A stretch of 5,194 nt of DNA from Bacteroidales bacterium UBA1800 (GTDB lineage Bacteria; Bacteroidota; Bacteroidia; Bacteroidales; VadinHA17): assembly GCA_002319915.1 (NCBI GenBank), contig DCFQ01000030.1, positions 1,046 to 6,239 on the forward strand, read 5' to 3'. Under the pieces are notes generated by a model. It was given only the letters and a program-made list of their open reading frames with translations. It ran no database searches and was not told the DNA's origin. Below, piece by piece: positions 1-4,783 of this stretch (the stretch's first letter is position 1; each line of letters starts with the position of its first letter). The position numbers and the translations under genes are program-made.

Positions 1-2
1 CT

Positions 3-380
3 TTACTTCTGCTTCATTTTAGCATCAATGCACAGGGTGGCATGGGGAACTGCCCGCAGGCGCTCCTTTGAGATCAGCTTGCCGGTCTCGCGGCAGATAC
101 CGTAGGTCTTGTTCTCGATCCTCACAAGCGCAGCCTGGAGATGCTGTATGAATTTAAGCTGCCTTTGTGCCAGCCTGCCGGCTTCCTCTTTTGACAGGGT
201 TGTAGCACCTTCTTCCAGTACCTTGAATGTGGGAGAGGTGTCCATAGTATCATTACTCTCCTCGTGGGTTATGCTCGATTTGAGTATTTCGTAATCCCGT
301 TTGGCCTTATCCAGCTTCGTGAGGATGATCTGACGGAATTCCTCAAGCTCCTCGTCCGAATATCTTGTCTTCTCAGCCAT
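3..380 (-). CDS. DksA/TraR-family transcription factor, two-cysteine form
   Basis: Complete 125-residue protein, ATG at 380 to TAA at 3-5. In the known family, such proteins enter the RNA polymerase secondary channel with a coiled-coil finger and modulate initiation, often with ppGpp. Here residues about 8-95 are strongly helical and charged, with a turn near residues 40-60 rich in D, S and T (D44, D47) that would be the coiled-coil tip. The C-terminal zinc-finger region is recognisable from YGIC (93-96), ERLRAVPHATLC (106-117) and the family spacing. Only Cys96 and Cys117 remain: the partner positions are Thr99 and Ala120, so classic four-Cys zinc binding is unlikely. From memory, Bacteroidota homologues commonly have a degenerate finger, so this is probably normal for the lineage and not decay. 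The gene is divergent from the antiterminator gene. In related genomes dksA-like genes often precede lspA, which would lie just left of the window (not visible). Confidence 0.9.
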   Translation of the reverse strand: MAEKTRYSDEELEEFRQIILTKLDKAKRDYEILKSSITHEESNDTMDTSPTFKVLEEGATTLSKEEAGRLAQRQLKFIQHLQAALVRIENKTYGICRETGKLISKERLRAVPHATLCIDAKMKQK

Positions 381-405
381 AGCATTTAGTATTAATTTCT
401 TGGCG

Positions 406-413
406 CAAATTTA
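406..413 (-). promoter_or_regulatory. Putative -7 promoter box for the DksA-like gene
   Basis: Read on the minus strand this is TAAATTTG, an exact match to the Bacteroidota sigma-70-type -7 consensus TAnnTTTG. It lies 25 nt upstream of the ATG at 380, giving an expected 5' leader of roughly 20 nt. No convincing TTTG-type -33 element is present at the usual distance (a TTG at 428-426 is too close). Assignment rests on the motif and position only. Confidence 0.5.
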
Positions 414-477
414 GTTCTTTTTGTTCAATAAAAAAAGAAGAAAAAATCCGCGCTGAAACCATGCTCCGGATTTATGC

Positions 478-485
478 TATATTTG
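478..485 (+). promoter_or_regulatory. Putative -7 promoter box for the antiterminator gene
   Basis: TATATTTG matches the Bacteroidota -7 consensus TAnnTTTG exactly and ends 33 nt before the ATG at 519, implying a leader of about 25-30 nt. A -33 TTTG is not evident upstream. The box belongs to a 138-nt divergent gap (381-518) that would supply both flanking genes. No operator-like palindrome was seen between the two boxes. Confidence 0.5.
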
Positions 486-518
486 TACCCTCAGTACAAC
501 CTGTGAAAACTGAATCCA

Positions 519-1058
519 ATGGAAAACCAGATAAATGGCGACCATCTGCCGGCAAGAAAAACCGCAGATCCGAAATGGTATGCCGTTTATACGAATCCCA
601 GGGCTGAGAAGCAGGTAAGGGACAGGCTGGCCGAGACCGGAGTTGAGGTCTTTCTTCCCCTGCAAAAGACCTACAGGATCTGGAGCGACAGGAAAAAGCT
701 TGTCGAGAAGCCCCTTCTCACTTCATATGTGTTTGTAAAAGTCATTCCGCAGGTATTCCCAAAAGTGTATCAGACGGCCGGGGTTGTCAGGTTCGTCACT
801 TTTGAAGGGCAGCCCGCTTCCATTCCACAGGAGCAGATCGATAACCTCAGGCTGCTCATAAACAGCGATGCGGAAATCGAGCTCTCATCCGAAAAATTTG
901 AGCGGGGCGACAGTGTGGAGGTGATGCGAGGAGCACTGGTGGGCCTGACCGGCGAGCTCGTGAAGATGGGGTCCCACAGCCGGGTCGTTATCAGGATCGA
1001 CAGGCTCGACCAGAACCTGATCGTTAATATCCCCAGGACCTTCCTCAGGAAACTATAA
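519..1058 (+). CDS. NusG-family transcription antiterminator (UpxY/RfaH-like)
   Basis: Complete 179-residue protein, ATG at 519 to TAA at 1056-1058. The N-terminal NGN domain spans about residues 19-115. It starts with WYAVYTNPRAEKQV (20-33) and continues with the family signatures VEVFLPL (42-48), a basic segment RIWSDRKKLVEKPLL (53-67), SYVFVKV (69-75) and GVVRFV (88-93). A C-terminal KOW domain covers about 126-170, with FERGDSVEVMRG and GLTGELVKMG. In the family, NGN binds the RNA polymerase clamp and prevents pausing or termination, and KOW contacts ribosome or Rho factors. Specialised paralogues such as UpxY (Bacteroides capsule loci) and RfaH serve long polysaccharide operons. It is longer and more divergent at the N terminus than a housekeeping NusG, and sits near glycan genes, favouring the specialised class. 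Unusually, no co-directional gene follows closely: the next gene on the plus strand is 1.6 kb away, and the immediate neighbour is convergent. It probably acts in trans on other transcripts. Confidence 0.85.
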   Translation: MENQINGDHLPARKTADPKWYAVYTNPRAEKQVRDRLAETGVEVFLPLQKTYRIWSDRKKLVEKPLLTSYVFVKVIPQVFPKVYQTAGVVRFVTFEGQPASIPQEQIDNLRLLINSDAEIELSSEKFERGDSVEVMRGALVGLTGELVKMGSHSRVVIRIDRLDQNLIVNIPRTFLRKL

Positions 1059-1129
1059 ATATCGCTCCATATATTAGAAAGTTTCCCCTCCGCTAAATAA
1101 TTGAAATTGTACATGTCACAGATGTCAGA

Positions 1130-1171
1130 CAGGTAAGTTTCCACTTCTTTTTGAAGCTGGGGCAATACCTG
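1130..1171. other. Imperfect 42-nt hairpin in convergent gap
   Basis: CAGGTA (1130-1135) pairs with TACCTG (1166-1171). Inside, CCACTTC (1141-1147) pairs with GAAGcTGG (1153-1160, one bulged C), extended by two T-G wobbles and closed by a five-T loop. The two stems are separated by a 3x3 internal mismatch. It lies 71 nt after the antiterminator stop and 86 nt from the convergent kinase stop, so a bidirectional transcript end is possible. There is no U-tract after it on either strand, so it is not a typical intrinsic terminator. The remaining bases of the gap (1059-1129) show nothing recognisable. Confidence 0.4.
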
Positions 1172-1180
1172 CTAAGACAG

Positions 1181-1208
1181 GCAACCAGCAACAAGCAACC
1201 AGCAACCG
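1181..1208. repeat. Four-copy heptamer tandem repeat (GCAACCN-type)
   Basis: GCAACCA, GCAACAA, GCAACCA and GCAACCG are contiguous with a period of 7 bp. A degenerate tail (1209-1235) continues with CAGCAAACAGCTACCAGCACC-like units. It sits in the noncoding gap between two convergent genes. Short G/A/C-rich tandem arrays of this style are familiar from Bacteroidota intergenic regions. Likely origin is replication slippage; no function is assigned. Confidence 0.8.
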
Positions 1209-1257
1209 GTTTACAGCAAACAGCTACCAGCACCTCACATTGTTTTTCTGCCCGTTT

Positions 1258-2418
1258 TTAAATCCACAGATCCTTAACCCTGATCCTGATCTTAAAGGTA
1301 TTCGGGACCGGCGCCTCACTCACCATGATCAGGTAACCGCCTCCTCCTGCCCCGGTCAGCTTCCATGCCAATGCATGGTCCCCGTACTGCCTGATAATAT
1401 CTTCTATCTCCTGATTCATCATTTTAGGGAACATCCGTATCTGCGAATGGAAAGAATCCAGGAATCCTGCCGAGAACCTTTTAATGTCCCTTGATACCAG
1501 CCCTTCCCATGCAGCATCCGCCGCCTCCGTCAGCTTCCTTACATTTTCCGTGTTTATCCTCGTATCGCTCAGAACATCGTACCCTTCGGGACGCGGCCAC
1601 AGGGTGAGCATGCACAGCCTCTCCTCCAGCCACCTGATGGTATCGATATCAGTGATTGTCTCAAATTTTGAGGGCCAGTATTTCCCTTTTTCATAGAAGA
1701 ACCTGTTGATCCCCGGCATGGTGATGCCGATGGAATCCTGCGACCCGCTCACTTCCCTGGTGCCCGGATCATTGTCGTACCGGAAGAGGGTTTTGGCAAG
1801 CTTCTCAGGCTTTTCGAGCGGTAGGTGGTCGTTCCAGAGCTCTATCGCCTTTTTCCTTGTCGATGTTGCCATCCCCGAGCGCTCGTTGAACTCTATTATC
1901 GGCTCGATCGATGCCGTGATGGCTGAGCCGGGCCAGAATTTTGAAACATATGGCTGATCGATCCATGTTCCGGCAATATCGATCCGGTAAGGCATTGGTT
2001 TGACTGCCCGCAGTGCCGTGGTCGACCTGGCCGGAAGAGTCGCATGGGGGATTCGCTTCAGCACAATATATTCAATCCCCATCTTCCTGCACAGCTGCTC
2101 CTTTTCAGGGGAATGACCGTCCTCGTTCACAATGAAAATATCGGGTCCCACAACCTTCAGGTCCTCAATAAAATCGAGGAAACCGCTTCCTCTGTTTACT
2201 GCAGCCTTGTGAACGCACGAAAGGGCGTTCAGGATATAGGCTCTTTCATCCTCAGAATTAACAGTCTCCCTGCCTTTCAGTTCCCGGATAGTGCTGTCGG
2301 ACCCTATTCCTACATAAAGATCGCCATACAAGGAGGCTTCCTGGAGGAAAGCAACATGACCCGAATGCAGCATGTCGAAGCAGCCTGATACGAATACTTT
2401 CTTTTTCTTGCCGGTCAT
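1258..2418 (-). CDS. Bifunctional sugar nucleotidyltransferase / GHMP-family sugar kinase
   Basis: A 386-residue protein if started at ATG 2418. A TTG at 2445 would add nine residues but overlaps the likely promoter box, so ATG is preferred. Residues about 5-135 form a cytidylyltransferase-like Rossmann domain: VSGCFDMLHSGH (10-21) holds the nucleotide-binding HxGH, with GIGSD (37-41) and ERAYIL (58-63). This resembles RfaE/HldE C-terminal, TagD or FAD-synthetase type enzymes, which move CMP or AMP onto a phosphorylated substrate. Residues about 140-380 resemble GHMP kinases of the fucokinase/heptose kinase group: RIDIAGTWIDQP (145-156), a candidate second motif SGMATST (181-187), SGSQDSIG (224-231) and motif 3 LTGAGGGGYLI (354-364). 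The joined chemistry suggests sugar to sugar-1-phosphate to NDP-sugar in the cytoplasm, feeding glycan synthesis. The substrate and nucleotide cannot be read from the sequence. The distance between kinase motifs 1 and 2 is unusually short. It is divergent from a mutarotase gene. Confidence 0.8.
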   Translation of the reverse strand: MTGKKKKVFVSGCFDMLHSGHVAFLQEASLYGDLYVGIGSDSTIRELKGRETVNSEDERAYILNALSCVHKAAVNRGSGFLDFIEDLKVVGPDIFIVNEDGHSPEKEQLCRKMGIEYIVLKRIPHATLPARSTTALRAVKPMPYRIDIAGTWIDQPYVSKFWPGSAITASIEPIIEFNERSGMATSTRKKAIELWNDHLPLEKPEKLAKTLFRYDNDPGTREVSGSQDSIGITMPGINRFFYEKGKYWPSKFETITDIDTIRWLEERLCMLTLWPRPEGYDVLSDTRINTENVRKLTEAADAAWEGLVSRDIKRFSAGFLDSFHSQIRMFPKMMNQEIEDIIRQYGDHALAWKLTGAGGGGYLIMVSEAPVPNTFKIRIRVKDLWI

Positions 2419-2442
2419 TGGAGTATTAGATTTGGTCTTAAG

Positions 2443-2450
2443 CAAAAATA
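2443..2450 (-). promoter_or_regulatory. Putative -7 promoter box for the kinase fusion gene
   Basis: On the minus strand this reads TATTTTTG, an exact match to TAnnTTTG, ending 24 nt before the ATG at 2418. A TTTC around 2473-2470 is a near match to a -33 TTTG at an acceptable distance. If real, transcription starts near 2437, which excludes the upstream TTG (2445) as start codon. Confidence 0.45.
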
Positions 2451-2480
2451 ACTGTTTTTGTATGAGAATGAAAGTTTTCG

Positions 2481-2537
2481 CCCCCCATCTCCCCTAGAAG
2501 GGGCCATCCAGACTAAGCCCCCTTCAGGGGTTTGGGG
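2481..2537. repeat. C/G-rich element with two small hairpins
   Basis: A conspicuous patch of C and G runs in an otherwise AT-rich divergent gap. CCCCT/AGGGG with a 3-nt loop occurs at 2491-2503, and a second CCCC/GGGG hairpin with a TTCA loop at 2519-2530. They are followed by TTTGGGG (2531-2537). The two hairpins look like diverged copies of one unit. Similar C-run/G-run repeats are common between genes in Bacteroidota genomes. It lies upstream of both promoters and is probably a dispersed repetitive element and not a gene control site. Confidence 0.5.
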
Positions 2538-2606
2538 ACAAGCCCGTTACATTCTTTACAGTTAAAAAAGATATCAACTCAAGGTTTCACTTACCTCCAA
2601 CCTGTG

Positions 2607-2614
2607 TACATTTA
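2607..2614 (+). promoter_or_regulatory. Weak -7 promoter box candidate for the mutarotase gene
   Basis: TACATTTA fits TAnnTTTG except for the last base and ends 22 nt before the ATG at 2637, similar to the other promoter-start distances in this window. A TTTC at 2585-2588 stands 18 nt upstream as a possible -33 element. The match is imperfect. Confidence 0.3.
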
Positions 2615-2636
2615 TTTAAATTTAAAATGCAAAGCT

Positions 2637-3014
2637 ATGCAGGGGTATAAAAAAGAAACAAATCATCAATCCTTCAAACGTTACTGCAAAGTTCTTAAAC
2701 TTCAGGACAATGCCGTATTGATAAGAAAGTACAGGGAAGTTCACAAACCAGGAAAAGTCTGGCCTGAAATAACCCGGGGCATAAGGGAGGCTGGGATCAT
2801 TGACATGGAGATTTATCTGTATGGCAATATTGCTTTTATGATCATGGATACTGTGCCTGACTTCGACCATGACAAGGCGATGAGGAATCTGTCTGCCAAA
2901 CCGGAGCAGCAGGAGTGGGAAAAGTATGTTTCGGCATTTCAGCAGGCGGGATCGCTATCGGACACACCTGAAAAATGGGAGCTCATTGAACGGATCTTCG
3001 GGCTGGATAAATAG
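2637..3014 (+). CDS. L-rhamnose mutarotase family protein (possibly L-fucose)
   Basis: A 125-residue protein, ATG 2637 to TAG 3012-3014. An upstream in-frame TTG (2532) would run through the C/G-rich repeat and a nonconserved tail, so it is rejected. The family (E. coli RhaM is about 104 residues) interconverts the alpha and beta anomers of L-rhamnose using a conserved Tyr and His. Here KYREVHKPGKVWPEI (31-45) keeps the Tyr-x3-His pair (Tyr32, His36) and the following WPE. Further family features are the alternating strand MEIYLYGNIAFMIMDTV (57-73), WEKYVSAFQ (94-102) and the closing EKWELIERIFGLD (112-124). The fold expected is a small dimeric alpha-beta ferredoxin-like barrel in the cytoplasm. 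The first 14 residues extend beyond the usual start. No rhamnose catabolic genes are next to it. Its divergent neighbour is a GHMP sugar kinase-nucleotidyltransferase, suggesting it supplies the right anomer of a deoxysugar to that kinase. That link is inference. Confidence 0.8.
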   Translation: MQGYKKETNHQSFKRYCKVLKLQDNAVLIRKYREVHKPGKVWPEITRGIREAGIIDMEIYLYGNIAFMIMDTVPDFDHDKAMRNLSAKPEQQEWEKYVSAFQQAGSLSDTPEKWELIERIFGLDK

Positions 3015-3044
3015 GTACTCCCCACCCCGCTTCTCCCCCTCTTT

Positions 3045-3079
3045 GTGAGTAGTGAGTGGTGAGTGGTGAGTCGTGAGTC
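3045..3079. repeat. Five-copy heptamer tandem repeat (GTGAGTN)
   Basis: GTGAGTA, GTGAGTG, GTGAGTG, GTGAGTC and GTGAGTC run without interruption with period 7 bp, varying only at the seventh base. The array begins 31 nt after the mutarotase stop in a convergent gap. No hairpin potential or coding meaning was seen. Its regularity suggests recent slippage. Confidence 0.85.
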
Positions 3080-3082
3080 TTT

Positions 3083-3114
3083 CGTTGATACGTTGATACG
3101 TTGAAGCGTTGAGC
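3083..3114. repeat. Four-copy octamer tandem repeat (CGTTGANN)
   Basis: CGTTGATA, CGTTGATA, CGTTGAAG and CGTTGAGC are contiguous with period 8 bp, only three bases after the heptamer array at 3045-3079. The unit sequence is unrelated to that heptamer. It ends 14 nt before the convergent sugar transferase stop codon. Together the two arrays fill over half of the 113-nt gap. Confidence 0.85.
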
Positions 3115-3127
3115 CCCTTCCCTGCCC

Positions 3128-4672
3128 TTACCCGCTTCTCGCATACCGGAAAATAATATTCCATACTGACTTCCAGAAATACCTGAAGTCGGTGAAGAAC
3201 GGATGCCTGTCGAATGAATCGAGATAGTTCAGCTCTGAGGCCTGGATGCCGTCGAGATCCTCGGGAAGATCGGCATAAAACGGGGGAATTAGTCCCGGCT
3301 TGTAATTGATCCTCCTTTCCCGTACTTCTTCCCTGTAGAGGCTGAAATACTGCCGGCTCAGAGGTCTCACCCCTACAAGCTTCATATTGCCCTTCAGCAG
3401 GTTGATCATCATTGGCAGCTCATCGAGCCATATCCTCCTGCAGATGGCACCCCAGGAAGTGATGCGGAAATCGTCCCTGAACTTGCCCCCGTTCTGCAGA
3501 TCGTGAAGGCTGTAAATATACTCCTGGATGAATTCGGAATACGGGTGCATTGTCCTCAGCTTATAGACCTTGATCAGCTGGCGATCTTTTCCTATCCTTT
3601 GAAGCGCGATCAGGGGTCCGTAAGGATAACCTTCGATGGGGACAGGTTCGGAATATTTTATTGCTTCTATATAGAGCAGTTTTCCGATGAATGATTCCTG
3701 TTTGATCCTGAAGCCTGCCCTCGAGATCCTGCCCAGGACTTCAGCCCTTGAGATCACCGTGTTGGACCCGCGGGTCAGTATGTAATATAGCCCCGCCGTC
3801 AGCTTTAGCTTTGGCATGATCCGCTTGACTATAAAATCCAGGGCATAATAGATGTAGTTAAGCACGGGAGGATATTTCCTGAGCAGCCTCTTCTTCCGCT
3901 GGTCCTTTGTTTCCACGCAGCAGAACAGGTATCCCCCCTTTAAAAGCTTGGCATTGACAGCTTCGAGGAATTCATCAATGTTCTGAATATCATTTATTTT
4001 CCTCAGGTTAATAATATATTCGTATTCCGGCTCGGGGAGGCTGTTTATATTAAATACCGTTGTTGTGGAAAGAACTGCAGTGAGCTCGCTCAGTTTATGG
4101 CTGATCATCCTGCCAATTGCTTCAGCGATCTCCTTTCCTGATTCCTTTTCGATCGCACCCAGTATTCCCGGATTTATACTAAAGGTCTTTTCTTTGCGGA
4201 CCTTTTTCCCGTTGACCTCCTTCACCAGCTCCCGTTCGCTCTTTTTCCTTGTCAGGAATTTCTGGTAATCATCGGAGTCAGTAACCGAAGCACGCTTGTA
4301 TGAGATATAGAGGACCCCTGTAATAAGCTCTAGGAGCGTTGCACTAGCGGCAGTTCCCAGGACGATTGTCCTTGAATAGAAATATTCGCGGAATGCATAC
4401 ATCAGCAGTGCGGTTATCGACAATGCAATAATATTGCTGCTGATTACCCTGTAAAAAACCGACGAGTAGTTTACGATCTTGCCCCGGTGCATCTTGCCGT
4501 TCAGAAGCGATACGACGATCCAGACCACCGCAAGCGCAGCAAAAAAGATGCTGTGCGACGGCAGGTATCCCTTAATGCTAGATGGCTTGGTCATCACCAT
4601 GGCAAGAAAGGATACTGCCAGGATGACTATATCAGCAGTCAGGGTTATCCCTCTGAATTTACGAACCTCCAT
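3128..4672 (-). CDS. Membrane sugar transferase (polyprenyl-phosphate glycosylphosphotransferase family)
   Basis: Complete 514-residue protein, ATG 4672 to TAA 3128-3130. The family transfers a sugar-1-phosphate from an NDP-sugar to undecaprenyl phosphate at the cytoplasmic face of the inner membrane, starting capsule, exopolysaccharide or O-antigen units. Four likely membrane helices lie at about 8-27, 42-58, 78-94 and 102-124. A basic, soluble linker follows (about 126-200). Residues 206-338 resemble the last part of a class I methyltransferase fold (LLKGGYLFCCVET at 243-255; GFRIKQESFIGKLLYIEAIK at 320-339), without a visible SAM-binding glycine motif. The catalytic C-terminal domain covers about 350-485: GPLIALQRIGKD, YKLRTM (370-375), FRDDFRIT (398-405), the Asp-Glu pair WLDELPM (D417, E418), LVGVRP (432-437, usual form LVGPRP) and YKPGLIPPF. 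The standard re-entrant helix with a KRxxD start just before this domain is not seen. From memory, this composite layout recurs in Bacteroidota. The upstream neighbour is a Wzi-like barrel gene. Confidence 0.85.
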   Translation of the reverse strand: MEVRKFRGITLTADIVILAVSFLAMVMTKPSSIKGYLPSHSIFFAALAVVWIVVSLLNGKMHRGKIVNYSSVFYRVISSNIIALSITALLMYAFREYFYSRTIVLGTAASATLLELITGVLYISYKRASVTDSDDYQKFLTRKKSERELVKEVNGKKVRKEKTFSINPGILGAIEKESGKEIAEAIGRMISHKLSELTAVLSTTTVFNINSLPEPEYEYIINLRKINDIQNIDEFLEAVNAKLLKGGYLFCCVETKDQRKKRLLRKYPPVLNYIYYALDFIVKRIMPKLKLTAGLYYILTRGSNTVISRAEVLGRISRAGFRIKQESFIGKLLYIEAIKYSEPVPIEGYPYGPLIALQRIGKDRQLIKVYKLRTMHPYSEFIQEYIYSLHDLQNGGKFRDDFRITSWGAICRRIWLDELPMMINLLKGNMKLVGVRPLSRQYFSLYREEVRERRINYKPGLIPPFYADLPEDLDGIQASELNYLDSFDRHPFFTDFRYFWKSVWNIIFRYARSG

Positions 4673-4690
4673 TTACGCAGTTGTCAACAC

Positions 4691-4728
4691 ACGGCTGCTT
4701 CTGTCAGGCTGGAAGCACTTTTCGCCGT
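4691..4728 (-). promoter_or_regulatory. Bulged hairpin in the sugar transferase 5' leader
   Basis: TGCTTC (4696-4701) pairs with GAAGCA (4712-4717) around a 10-nt loop. The flanking ACGGC (4691-4695) stacks directly below and pairs with GCCGT (4724-4728) across a 6-nt one-sided bulge, giving 11 base pairs. It ends 18 nt upstream of the sugar transferase ATG on the minus strand. No U-tract follows, so it is not an intrinsic terminator. A role in translation control, RNA stability or antiterminator loading is possible but not shown. Confidence 0.4.
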
Positions 4729-4742
4729 AAAAGATCAATTCA

Positions 4743-4750
4743 CAAATTAA
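4743..4750 (-). promoter_or_regulatory. Weak -7 promoter box candidate for the sugar transferase gene
   Basis: On the minus strand this reads TTAATTTG, one mismatch from TAnnTTTG, inside a very AT-rich stretch (4729-4780). Transcription would start near 4736 and place the hairpin at 4691-4728 at the beginning of a leader of about 65 nt. The gene might instead be cotranscribed with the barrel gene that ends at 4784. Confidence 0.25.
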
Positions 4751-4783
4751 AATTACTAAAAAATAATTAACTGGATCAATATG

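Noticed and set aside
770..1165. Minus-strand open frame antisense to the antiterminator
   Set aside because: Low-complexity Ser/Thr-rich translation with no domain, opposite a well-conserved NGN/KOW protein.
1240..1494. Plus-strand open frame overlapping the end of the kinase gene
   Set aside because: It is antisense to the conserved motif 3 region, has no recognisable domain and no promoter box.
2419..2445. TTG start adding nine residues to the kinase fusion
   Set aside because: The TTG lies inside the exact -7 promoter box at 2443-2450, and an ATG just before the conserved nucleotidyltransferase strand is available at 2418.
2532..2636. TTG-initiated extension of the mutarotase
   Set aside because: It would translate the end of the C/G-rich repeat and the likely promoter, and the family begins close to the ATG at 2637.
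3045..3114. CRISPR array
   Set aside because: Units are 7-8 bp and contiguous with no spacers, and no cas genes are present.
4691..4728. Rho-independent terminator after the barrel gene
   Set aside because: No U-tract follows the hairpin in the minus direction and the stem has a 6-nt bulge.
3503..4730. Plus-strand open frames antisense to the sugar transferase
   Set aside because: Short, lacking motifs, and fully overlapped by a complete conserved gene on the other strand.
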